Assembly (NCBI RefSeq): GCF_014529625.1
Contig: NZ_CP076039.1
Location: 3,596,001 to 3,660,000 of the forward strand
Length of the DNA: 64,000 bases
Source of the DNA: Candidatus Pelagisphaera phototrophica
Lineage (GTDB): Bacteria > Verrucomicrobiota > Verrucomicrobiia > Opitutales > Opitutaceae
Reading direction: 5' to 3'
Shown here: positions 53,246 through 60,047 of the stretch, in pieces
How positions within the stretch are numbered: position 1 is the stretch's first letter
How the letters are laid out: the number at the start of each line of letters is the position of its first letter
Notes under the pieces: generated by a model
Told to the model about the DNA's origin: nothing
What the model saw: the letters and a program-made list of their open reading frames with translations, nothing else
Database searches by the model: none
Made by a program: the position numbers and the translations under genes

Positions 53246-54088
53246 ATGAAGAGAGCTCCCCGAATTTACAAGACCATCTTCATCTCCGACCTACACCTCG
53301 GCACGGAGAATTCCAAGGTCAAGGAAGTGATGCATTTTCTGCGGAACACACGCTGCGAGAGACTGGTGCTCAACGGCGATATCATCGACGGCTGGCAACT
53401 CAACCGGGGAAGCCTTTGGACCTCAGAACACACCAAGTTCCTCCGCTTTATCCTCAAGCGCATTGAGAAGAAGACGCTCGATGTAATATACCTTCGAGGA
53501 AATCACGACGACATCCTCGGCCGATTTCTTCCAATGCAGTTTGGGTCTCTCTCGATCGTGGAAGACTTTGTCCACGAGTCCAAATCCGGGAGATACTTAG
53601 TCCTTCACGGTGATGTCTTCGATACCATTACCAAAAATTTCGTCTTTCTCGCTCATTTGGGAGATTGGGGATACAAGTTCCTCATGTCATTGAACCGCTG
53701 GTACAACAAGTATAGAGCGTGGCGAGGAAAGGAGTACTATTCGCTCAGCAAGGCGATCAAAGCCAAAGTAAAAGCCGCAGTCAACTTCGTCTCAAGCTTC
53801 GAAGAGAAGATTACCAAACTAGCCCGAGCCAAAGAATGCACAGGCGTCATTTGCGGGCACATCCATACTCCCGACAACAAGAAGATCGGAGGACTTCACT
53901 ACTTGAATTCCGGCGACTGGGTCGAATCGTTGTCCGCTATCGTCGAGCACTCTAATGGCAGGATGCAACTCGTCTACTTTCGCGACTTTGTCTCGGATTA
54001 TCCCATGAAGCAGGATACCGCAGATCTTGAATCGAAGAATACGGATGAACTCGATTTGAGCCAGATTGGAATATTCGCCAGCCGGTAA
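53246..54088 (+). CDS. UDP-2,3-diacylglucosamine diphosphatase-like metallophosphoesterase
   Basis: 280 residues, calcineurin-like phosphoesterase of the LpxH/LpxH2 group. Metal-site motifs: TIFISDLHLGTEN (D-x-H), LVLNGDIIDGWQL (GD), IYLRGNHDD (GNHD), YLVLHGDVFD and VICGHIHTP (GHxH). The insert GDWGYKFLMSLNRWYNKYRA matches the lid of the lipid A pyrophosphatases. Cytoplasmic or membrane-peripheral, acting in the lipid A pathway (UDP-diacyl-GlcN to lipid X) or on a similar substrate. Confidence 0.85.
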   Translation: MKRAPRIYKTIFISDLHLGTENSKVKEVMHFLRNTRCERLVLNGDIIDGWQLNRGSLWTSEHTKFLRFILKRIEKKTLDVIYLRGNHDDILGRFLPMQFGSLSIVEDFVHESKSGRYLVLHGDVFDTITKNFVFLAHLGDWGYKFLMSLNRWYNKYRAWRGKEYYSLSKAIKAKVKAAVNFVSSFEEKITKLARAKECTGVICGHIHTPDNKKIGGLHYLNSGDWVESLSAIVEHSNGRMQLVYFRDFVSDYPMKQDTADLESKNTDELDLSQIGIFASR

Positions 54089-54186
54089 GCCTTAGCATAC
54101 CCCTCGCGTTGAACAACTTCGGAACTAGAGTATACTACTTAACAGTATGTTGACAAATAATCGACCCCTTTCAAGAACTCCCATAT

Positions 54187-55038
54187 ATGAACGAAGAAAA
54201 TCCACTCTCAAAGGGCGAAGAATTGATGGAAACAGCGTTGCAATGGCTGCTTCAGGATGGAATCAACATCGGAAAAGCGATCCTCATGGCGCTGATAATT
54301 TTTGTAGTCGGTCGATGGATCGCCGGAGCGATAAAAAACAAGCTGAGGAGCACAATGGAGAAATGGAACGTAGATCCAGCTCTCATCTCTTTTGGTACGA
54401 GCATCACCTACTACGTTTTGATGATTGCGGTCGTGCTGGCTGCAGTGCAGCAGGTTGGCTTCCAGACCACCTCTCTTGTCGCGGTACTTGGTGCCGCTGG
54501 CTTAGCAGTTGGCTTAGCCCTTCAAGGTTCGCTCTCAAACTTCGCTTCTGGCGTGCTCATTATCATGTTTCGCCCCTTCAAAATTGGCGACTTTATTGAT
54601 GCCGGAGGACAAGCAGGCGTAGTTCAGGAAATCGGCGTTCTCGTTACGATAATGAAAACCCCCGACAACAAGAAGATCATCCAGCCAAATTCGGCGATCA
54701 TGTCGGGTGCGATTATCAACGTCACAGCCAATGATACCCGTCGTGTCGACATGACCGTAGCTGTCAGCTATACCGATGACCTCGATAAGGTGCAGAACAT
54801 CATTACTGAAATGCTAAATGCGGATAGCCGTGTGCTGCAGGATCCGGCACCTCAAGTTGTGGTCGCGAAATTAGCCGACAGCAGCGTCAACTTTAATGTT
54901 CGCCCATGGTGCGCCACTGGGGATTACTGGGGCATTTTCTTCGATTTCCAAAAAAATATTAAGCAACGCCTCGATCAGGAAGGCGTATCAATCCCCTTCC
55001 CCCAACAAGATGTATACATGCATCAAGTTGTTAAATAA
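54187..55038 (+). CDS. mscS: Small-conductance mechanosensitive channel, MscS family
   Basis: 283 residues, the minimal MscS architecture: three N-terminal helices (GKAILMALIIFVVGRWIAG; ISFGTSITYYVLMIAVVLAA; VAVLGAAGLAVGLALQGSLS, the last being pore helix TM3 with the Ala/Gly pattern), then the cytoplasmic beta-domain with FRPFKIGDFIDAGGQAGVVQ and RVDMTVAVSYTDDLDKVQNI. Opens on membrane tension to release solutes. ATG at 54187 gives a normal N-terminus. Confidence 0.95.
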   Translation: MNEENPLSKGEELMETALQWLLQDGINIGKAILMALIIFVVGRWIAGAIKNKLRSTMEKWNVDPALISFGTSITYYVLMIAVVLAAVQQVGFQTTSLVAVLGAAGLAVGLALQGSLSNFASGVLIIMFRPFKIGDFIDAGGQAGVVQEIGVLVTIMKTPDNKKIIQPNSAIMSGAIINVTANDTRRVDMTVAVSYTDDLDKVQNIITEMLNADSRVLQDPAPQVVVAKLADSSVNFNVRPWCATGDYWGIFFDFQKNIKQRLDQEGVSIPFPQQDVYMHQVVK

Positions 55039-55067
55039 TAGACATCAACCCTTACCCCCTCCTCACA

Positions 55068-55218
55068 ATGGACAACAAAGTAGTAAAAATAGTCCTTGCT
55101 ATTCAGCTCCCTTCCAGTCGGCACGTTTCTGCAAGTGGGTACCACCAAGCACCTCTGGATCAACATCGTCCTGTTGTTTCTAACCCTTGGGGTTGGAGCA
55201 CTGACTAAGGCCCTCTAG
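55068..55218 (+). pseudogene. YqaE/Pmp3 family small membrane protein, frameshifted
   Basis: ATG at 55068 starts DNKVVKIVLAIQL; then the frame must shift by one base near 55113 to continue LPVGTFLQVGTTKHLWINIV LLFLTLGVGALTKAL up to TAG at 55216-55218. Together these give the two-helix Pmp3/YqaE pattern (ILLPP-(V/I)-x-(V/T)-F...W(I)N(I)-(L)L-T-x-x-G). One base change would restore the gene, so a sequencing error is possible as well as decay. 29 bases after mscS. Confidence 0.5.
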
Positions 55219-55274
55219 CTAGTTCTGACTGACCAAAAAGGCTGATCGCGAACAAGTATCCATCTCTTTCAAAG

Positions 55275-55299
55275 CCGCGGTTACGACCGCGGTTTTTTT
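55275..55299 (+). terminator. Rho-independent terminator
   Basis: CCGCGGT-TACG-ACCGCGG, a 7-bp GC-rich stem with a 4-base loop followed by seven T's. Ends the mscS transcript; convergent trpA ends 49 bases further on. Confidence 0.92.
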
Positions 55300-55347
55300 C
55301 GTTATGGGAGATCTCCTCGCACCCACTCAAATCCATCGAACCGTCTC

Positions 55348-56154
55348 CTAGCCGAGTTTGGTTCCCTCAACTAAGTCCGTCACCAGTTCACCCATACGGT
55401 TCAGCATGGCAGACTCGTCGCCCAAATTGTCCTTGATGGTGTTTACGATCGCACTACCAACAACTACTCCATCTGCAAGCTCAGCTACGGCTCGAACCTG
55501 ATCGCGATTGTGTATTCCAAACCCAACCACAAGCGGCTTGTCCGAGTGCCGTTTGATCATCGCAACCATCTCTCCGAGATCCGAGGCTAGATTGTCTCGC
55601 ACGCCAGTGACCCCTGTTCGGGAAACGTAGTAAATAAATCCTGTCGCACACTGGGCGATGTGCTTGACCCTTTCCTCTGGAGTCGTTGGGGCGAGCAGGA
55701 ACACGGTCTTCATGCCGCAACGCTCACAAGACGCCATGTAATCTCCCGCTTCTTCCGGGGGCAGATCAAGAACCAGCAAACCATCGACTCCCGCTTCCTT
55801 CGCTTCAGCTACGTAGGCATCCAACCCGACGCTGAACATCAAATTGTAATAGGTGTAGAAGACCACCGGAGCCGTATCGTTCTCCTTCCTCAAGAACCGC
55901 ACCAAATTGAAAACGTCTTCCCCCGTCGTCCCCGCTTCGAGAGCTCGTTCGGCAGCCAGTTGGTTGGTTAAACCATCCGCCAGCGGATCAGAAAAAGGTA
56001 CACCAATTTCCAGAACATCCACGCCCGATTTAATCAAGGTACGGCAAATCTCCAAAGAAGCCTCCACATTGGGATCTCCCGCGCAGACATAGGACACGAA
56101 AGCAGAACGATTTTCCGCTTTGGCTTTACTGAAGGCGTTCTCGATACGGTTCAT
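55348..56154 (-). CDS. trpA: Tryptophan synthase alpha chain
   Basis: Cleaves indole-3-glycerol phosphate to indole, which tunnels to TrpB. 268 residues. Catalytic Glu and Asp in VLEIGVPFSDPLADGLTNQL (Glu near residue 48, Asp near 59), TAPVVFYTYYNLMFSVGLDA, DGLLVLDLPPEEAGDY, YYVSRTGVTGVRDNLASDL, and the phosphate-binding VVGFGIHNRDQVRAVAELAD then GVVVGSAIV. ATG at 56154. No trpB in the window. Confidence 0.97.
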   Translation of the reverse strand: MNRIENAFSKAKAENRSAFVSYVCAGDPNVEASLEICRTLIKSGVDVLEIGVPFSDPLADGLTNQLAAERALEAGTTGEDVFNLVRFLRKENDTAPVVFYTYYNLMFSVGLDAYVAEAKEAGVDGLLVLDLPPEEAGDYMASCERCGMKTVFLLAPTTPEERVKHIAQCATGFIYYVSRTGVTGVRDNLASDLGEMVAMIKRHSDKPLVVGFGIHNRDQVRAVAELADGVVVGSAIVNTIKDNLGDESAMLNRMGELVTDLVEGTKLG

Positions 56155-56333
56155 CGGGATAGGAACTAAGAACCCCCTCTAGAAGGTCAAGATATAGAAC
56201 GAATCGCATCATTGAAACACGCATTGCCTCAAGGGCCATCCAATCTAATCGGATCAATACCGGCTCTCCCTCAAAAAGGCATTGACAGCCCTACCCCTCG
56301 GTGGAATTTAAGACCCTCCTTTTTCGAAGGATG

Positions 56334-56410
56334 GTGGCTATAGCTCAGTTGGTTAGAGCACCGGTTTGTGGTACCGGGGGTCGCGGGTTCGAATCCCGTT
56401 AGCCACCCCA
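56334..56410 (+). tRNA. tRNA-His (anticodon GUG)
   Basis: Acceptor GTGGCTA/TAGCCAC, D-arm with AGCTCAGTTGGTTAGAGC, anticodon arm CCGGT TTGTGGT ACCGG (anticodon GTG), T-arm GCGGG TTCGAAT CCCGT, encoded CCA at 56408-56410. A genomic G at 56333 facing C at 56407 supplies the His-specific -1 base pair. Its last 23 bases (56388-56410) are duplicated at 59790-59814. Confidence 0.97.
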
Positions 56411-56554
56411 TTTAACTCTCTGTGTAAGAGCTACTAAGGAATTTAATAGGCTATTTACTGCTATTTGTTTGCCAATGTAGTTTTAGTCGGGGCCCCGCGA
56501 GCTCGTCCACTTTTGATGAGGTGATTTTCGTCGATCAACGTAAGGACATCATCG

Positions 56555-56719
56555 ATGAAAAAGACAACACGCACGACCGAATAGATAATCCGGATGCTGA
56601 GGGAGACCGATACGGGGCATCGGACTGAGGAGATCTGTCGCAAGCCCAACATCAGCTCCCAGAGCTTCTACCGCTGGAGGAGCAAGTACGAAGGCATGGG
56701 ATCGATCACCGAACCATAA
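56555..56719 (+). pseudogene. IS3-family OrfA remnant
   Basis: Frame MKKTTRTTE-stop-IIRMLRETDTGHRTEEICRK then PNISSQSFYRWRSKYEGMG. The Q/I-I-x-x-L-R-E...E-(I/L)-C-R-K-x-x-I-S-x-x-(T/S)-F-Y-x-W-(K/R)-x-K-Y-x-G-M pattern is the helix-turn-helix OrfA of IS3/IS911-type elements. An in-frame TAG follows the ninth codon, and OrfB is absent. Confidence 0.75.
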
Positions 56720-56766
56720 AACATACTATCTTTGAATATGCCGATCATCTTGGCAAATGGACAGAG

Positions 56767-57048
56767 GTGGGGGCGAGGCTGAGCAAGCAGCTGTTCATTA
56801 ACCTGCATTCTTTGGAAGAGGACATCATTGAAAAGCTCCGAGAGCGTATGGAGAGTGGTAAGCTAAAAACTACGTTCCGCGATGTGTATTACGTCTCAAC
56901 AGCCAAGGAAAAGAGTTGGCAGCAGATTCATCGCATTGAGGAGCGTAAGAAGGATACAACGTTCACTAGGAATGTTGTCACTCAGGAAGAGTATGAGAAG
57001 ACGCTGGCTAAGGTGCGAGAACGGATGGGTCAACTGGCGGACAATTAG
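56767..57048 (+). CDS. Hypothetical protein, probably 5'-truncated
   Basis: 93 residues from a GTG; the frame is open further upstream (TIFEYADHLGKWTEVGARLS) and runs back into the IS3 remnant, so the true N-terminus was probably lost at the insertion. Mostly helical and charged (EEDIIEKLRERMESGKLKTT, EEYEKTLAKVRERMGQLADN). No domain recognised. Convergent with the next gene, 21 bases away. Confidence 0.4.
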   Translation: MGARLSKQLFINLHSLEEDIIEKLRERMESGKLKTTFRDVYYVSTAKEKSWQQIHRIEERKKDTTFTRNVVTQEEYEKTLAKVRERMGQLADN

Positions 57049-57069
57049 CTCAAAGGTTTTGAAGCCAGT

Positions 57070-57603
57070 CTAGTAAAAGGCTCTGGCCAGAGGATCCTTG
57101 TCTTTAGACCATTCCCTGAAAGCCAACGTGAAAGGATGCCAACGGAAGCTAGGTTGTTTCTTTAATTCATCCACATCTTCCCAAAAGTCGGCGTGGGGAA
57201 CGCGTAGCCCACCGAGCCACTGCCAAAGTTCTCTACGATTTGCAGCTTTTCTTAGCTCCAGCTCGTAAGGAATATAATCCATCAACCCCATATTCCACTG
57301 AAAGCGGATATCTCCAAGATTCATGATATTCGCTCTTTGATAAAGGGCAATTTGTTCCCACTCTCCCTTGCTTACTGAGTCAAAATTATGATCACGAAAC
57401 ACTCTACCGAGCAGTTCTGAGAACTCATCATCGCGAGCATTTGCAAGCGATGCCTGGTACAAATTCACGTTCCGTTGTTGCCTTGCTTGCGAGGTGGCTA
57501 CTTCTGAGTTTTGTCTTAGCTCAATAATAAGGAAAACAAGGCCGGCTAAAACGGCGACGTTACTAAGTACTGTAGTGAGAATTTGGACTGAATTGGATTT
57601 CAC
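57070..57603 (-). CDS. Membrane-anchored hypothetical protein (paralogue 1)
   Basis: 177 residues: one N-terminal helix (VLSNVAVLAGLVFLIIELRQ) then a soluble helical domain rich in Trp and Asp (SVSKGEWEQIALYQRANIMN; RWHPFTLAFREWSKDKDP). Clearly related to the next gene upstream (see the shared ALS/AT-S-Q-x-R-Q-x-R...F-S-x-L-L-x-R, and the E-W-S-x-(D/N)-K-D end). I do not know a function for this family. Confidence 0.65.
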   Translation of the reverse strand: MKSNSVQILTTVLSNVAVLAGLVFLIIELRQNSEVATSQARQQRNVNLYQASLANARDDEFSELLGRVFRDHNFDSVSKGEWEQIALYQRANIMNLGDIRFQWNMGLMDYIPYELELRKAANRRELWQWLGGLRVPHADFWEDVDELKKQPSFRWHPFTLAFREWSKDKDPLARAFY

Positions 57604-57668
57604 AATGACTCCCGCATTAATGGAGACATCTACTCAGCACAAATTCTTATTCCGATTTCTCTATGTGC

Positions 57669-58214
57669 CTAAAACACTTTTGGCGTACCTAGGCCCTTGT
57701 TAGGGCTGTCCTTATTCGCAGACCATTCGGCAAATTGAATAGCCAGTGCTGAAGGTGTAAAGTCATCGGTACTCATGTATGCATCTATAGCTGCTGCAAA
57801 TTCTGGATTAGGCTCGGAGACGTTCAACCATTTCCAAATTGGAAGACGACTAGCGGCCATAGAGATGCTGAAAAGGTAAACGCTTTCATCAAGTAGCCCC
57901 TTTTTATATTGGAAAAAGACATCTTCAAGTCGGACAGACCGAGCCAGCTCATAATGGACCAGCTGATTCCACTCTTTGTTTGTAACAGAATCAAAGTCGC
58001 CATCATTCAGTGCCCGAGCTAAGAGGTCACTGAAGATTTCATCCTGGGCGATAGCCGAGTATTCATCAATAATGCTAAGGGTTCTCTCCTGACGTATTTG
58101 AGAAAGAGCGATGGCGGAATTTTGTTTAATTTCAAAGATAAGGAATACCAGTCCTACAAGGACCCCGACGTTGGCAGTTGCTGTACTTAATGTGATGAAG
58201 GTGTTTGTTTTCAT
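57669..58214 (-). CDS. Membrane-anchored hypothetical protein (paralogue 2)
   Basis: 181 residues with the same plan as paralogue 1: helix ATANVGVLVGLVFLIFEIKQ, then QNSAIALSQIRQERTLSIID, FSDLLARALNDGDFDSVTNK and FAEWSANKDSPNKGLG. The two share N-V-x-V-L-x-G-L-V-F-L-I-x-E-(L/I)-(R/K)-Q-N-S and the D-F-D-S-V-(S/T)-(K/N)-x-E-W box, so they arose by tandem duplication. The 65-base gap suggests one operon. Role unknown; divergent from the ubiquitin-domain gene. Confidence 0.65.
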   Translation of the reverse strand: MKTNTFITLSTATANVGVLVGLVFLIFEIKQNSAIALSQIRQERTLSIIDEYSAIAQDEIFSDLLARALNDGDFDSVTNKEWNQLVHYELARSVRLEDVFFQYKKGLLDESVYLFSISMAASRLPIWKWLNVSEPNPEFAAAIDAYMSTDDFTPSALAIQFAEWSANKDSPNKGLGTPKVF

Positions 58215-58296
58215 AATGCGGCATTAATTAAGAATAAGCCGCATTCAGAGGAAGTACTAAGTGGCACGTCCGGCAGCGTTTTGATACGGAATGACC

Positions 58297-58343
58297 TTAG
58301 GTTGCCATTACTTTTTGCAAGAAATCCTGATAGGTTGATCAGG
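58297..58343 (+). repeat. Conserved upstream element, copy A (linear box plus hairpin)
   Basis: TTAGGTTGCCATTACTTTTT GCAAGAAA, then the hairpin CCTGAT-AGGTTG-ATCAGG. Copy B at 59141-59188 differs by one base in the first 28 bases and keeps the hairpin with a different loop. It starts 82 bases before the ubiquitin-domain gene. Likely a shared regulatory or 5'-UTR element. Confidence 0.7.
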
Positions 58344-58378
58344 TAGACACTAGGGCCAGGATTTGCTAAATTAGCAGT

Positions 58379-59119
58379 ATGAAAAAGCTTTTAATGGCCG
58401 TTGTGGTATCTTCCTTACTTCTCTCCACGTCGTATGGAATGCAGGTTTTTGTGAAGACACCTACTGGAAAAACAGTCACGCTGGAAGTTGAGCCTTCTGA
58501 CTCAATTGAGAACGTTAAGGCTAAAATTCAGGATAAAGAAGGAATAGCCCCTGACATGCAGTGGTTAGTCTTCGCAGGGAATTATGTAAGAGACGGGATG
58601 ACGCTGTCAGATCACAATATCCAAAAAGAGTCAACACTACACCTACTACAGCGAGTGGCTGGCTTCCACCAAGATACCATCAACATGCAAACTTTCTCTC
58701 CCAACCAGGGTGGTGTGGTAGAGTCTTATAGCACAAACGTTACGATGGATACTTCGGATAATATCAACGTTCTGCAGGGCTACTTCAACATAGATCCTCA
58801 TAATGATCTGTTTTCAGTTACCTATTCGGGGTCTACAACCAAAACTTTCAATTCAGGATCCTATTTTGAATTTTCTGATCTGGACGTATCCCTTGGCGGC
58901 CAACTTACGGGTGTTACGATATCCGATGACACTACGGGTCTATCTTTCGCGAACTCATTTACACAGGAATCCATCACTGTCAATTTTACTGGTGACATTG
59001 CCTCTGGGGGTGCTTTCACGGTTAACGCAATTATCGATGTCCCCGACACAGGGTCTACGGCAGCTCTTCTTGGAGTGAGTGTAGCGGCTCTAGCCTTTGC
59101 TAGGCGGAGATTAGGGTAG
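58379..59119 (+). CDS. Secreted ubiquitin-domain protein with VPDSG/PEP-CTERM-type sorting tail
   Basis: 246 residues in four parts. (1) Signal peptide 1-20 ([19 protein letters not shown]), predicted to be cut right before ubiquitin Met1. (2) Residues 21-96, a full ubiquitin domain: [76 protein letters not shown]; by my count 57 of 76 residues equal human ubiquitin. Lys6, 11, 27, 29, 33 and 63 are kept; Lys48 is Asn; the hydrophobic patch is L8P, I44V, V70L; the end is AGF in place of RGG, so E1-type conjugation is not expected. (3) A Ser/Thr/Asn-rich beta domain, about 97-220. (4) [20 protein letters not shown] then ARRRLG, an exosortase-type anchor. So probably exported and surface-attached. 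Intact frame, bacterial codon use, inside the tRNA-His island. Function unknown. Confidence 0.93.
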   Translation: MKKLLMAVVVSSLLLSTSYGMQVFVKTPTGKTVTLEVEPSDSIENVKAKIQDKEGIAPDMQWLVFAGNYVRDGMTLSDHNIQKESTLHLLQRVAGFHQDTINMQTFSPNQGGVVESYSTNVTMDTSDNINVLQGYFNIDPHNDLFSVTYSGSTTKTFNSGSYFEFSDLDVSLGGQLTGVTISDDTTGLSFANSFTQESITVNFTGDIASGGAFTVNAIIDVPDTGSTAALLGVSVAALAFARRRLG

Positions 59120-59140
59120 GCGTCACTTTTGGGATATAGC

Positions 59141-59188
59141 TTAGGTAGCCATTACTTTTTGCAAGAAACCCTGGTAGCACGATCAGGG
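59141..59188 (+). repeat. Conserved upstream element, copy B
   Basis: TTAGGTAGCCATTACTTTTT GCAAGAAA, then hairpin CCCTGGT-AGCACG-ATCAGGG (7 bp, one G-U pair). It differs from copy A in the stem at a position where the pairing is kept (A-T to G-T) and in the loop, as expected for a selected RNA structure. It begins 90 bases before the next start codon, as copy A begins 82 before its own. Confidence 0.7.
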
Positions 59189-59230
59189 TGCATTTTGTTT
59201 CACTTGGTACGAGACATGCATGAGGTAAAT

Positions 59231-59410
59231 ATGATGAAGCTTTCCGCGAATCTGCTCAAAATTAGGCTCTTCGCAGTAACGATGGGCTTGCTAATCTCAG
59301 CTTCCTTGACCGAAGCCGCACTGATAGACAACGGGGGCTTCACTACCGATACCGTAACAGGTCTCGATTGGCTTGATATGTATCACACGGATGGAAATAC
59401 CTACACCAAT
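59231..59410 (+). pseudogene. N-terminal fragment of a secreted PEP-CTERM-type protein
   Basis: ATG at 59231 (GAGG ribosome-binding site 5 bases before). Signal peptide ending SASLTEA, then ALIDNGGFTTDTVTGLDWLD MYHTDGNTYTN. ALIDxGGx-T-D-T-x-T-G-L-x-W-L-D is the standard start of one family of PEP-CTERM proteins. After about 60 codons the sequence switches, in the same frame, to a sulfatase. The rest of the protein, including any sorting tail, is missing. Confidence 0.7.
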
Positions 59411-59683
59411 TGTCCGATTTGCGTCCCGGCGAGAGCGGCTCTGCAGACGGGACGCTTTATTCATCAGACCCGCAATCGGTGAAATGGTAACCCATATTCA
59501 GGACAAAAAGCGGGTTGAGGGCATCGTTTAAAATCAGCAGGTCACGAGGTCGTATCGATCAGTAAACTACTTTTTCGGTTATGTGATGATGATAATGGTT
59601 TTTTCGATGAGATCCTACCGCTTCATGTGGCTGATGCTTGGGGGATCTTAGGGCTGCTTGAGAAAAACGTGCTCGTCGTCTAA
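59411..59683 (+). pseudogene. Sulfatase fragment with stop codons
   Basis: Reads CPICVPARAALQTGRFIHQT RNR-stop-NGNPYSGQKAG-stop-GHRLKSAGHEVVSISKLLFR, then DDDNGFFDEILPLHVADAWG ILGLLEKNVLVV and a final TAA. C-P-I-C-V-P-A-R-A-A-x-x-T-G-R is the formylglycine active-site signature of type I sulfatases, and the GHRL...AGHEV-x-SI-x-KLxFR stretch follows it in choline-sulfatase-like enzymes. Two in-frame stops and both ends missing: a dead fragment, fused in frame to the preceding one. Confidence 0.72.
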
Positions 59684-60047
59684 TTTCCTGTCATTCTTCT
59701 ATTATAATCAGTGCAGACTAATGCAGCTAAATGGTATTTCATACACTTATTTACCTAGGTAAAGTATTGTCCCCTAGGCAGTAACCGATTTCGAATCCCG
59801 CTAGCCACACCATTCATCAGTTCGGAAGCGGTTTCGCAACAGAAACGAAACCCTACCTACAAGGCATCAGCCAAGATGAGGACCGGTAAACATTCGACAA
59901 GCGGTTCTGCACAAAGAAGTGAAGAGAAGATTGCGGTATCAATGAAAGCAACGCCATGAGGCGACAGCCTAGCAACTCAGCTTTTCAAGCCCACCTACAC
60001 GACAAACTGCTTGATGGTCGGTCATATGTCAGCATCCTAGCACTTGT
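59684..60047. other. Island end and intergenic region before the DUF1080 gene
   Basis: Contains the attachment-site copy of the tRNA-His 3' end (59790-59814). From 59815 to 60047 there is nothing recognisable; only short, broken frames. Confidence 0.5.
59790..59814 (+). repeat. Duplicated 3' end of tRNA-His (attR-like)
   Basis: TTCGAATCCCGCTAGCCACA CCATT, 23 of 25 bases equal to 56388-56412 (T-arm to CCA and flank of tRNA-His). Marks the far end of the island. No full tRNA is present here. Confidence 0.75.

Larger units (their letters stand above)
56388..59814. mobile_element. Genomic island in the 3' end of tRNA-His
   Basis: The 25-base end of tRNA-His plus its flank, TTCGAATCCCGTTAGCCACC onward (56388-56412), recurs at 59790-59814 with two mismatches. 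Such a duplicated tRNA 3' end marks the attachment sites of an element integrated by a tyrosine recombinase. The 3.4 kb between them holds an IS3 OrfA remnant, a truncated ORF, two paralogous small membrane proteins, the ubiquitin-domain gene, and fused fragments of two other genes: typical accessory DNA. No integrase gene is left, so the island is probably immobile. Confidence 0.72.

Noticed and set aside
58297-58330. Sigma-54 promoter inside the repeat upstream of the ubiquitin gene
   Set aside because: A TTGC motif is present but the GG/GC spacing of a -24/-12 promoter is not.
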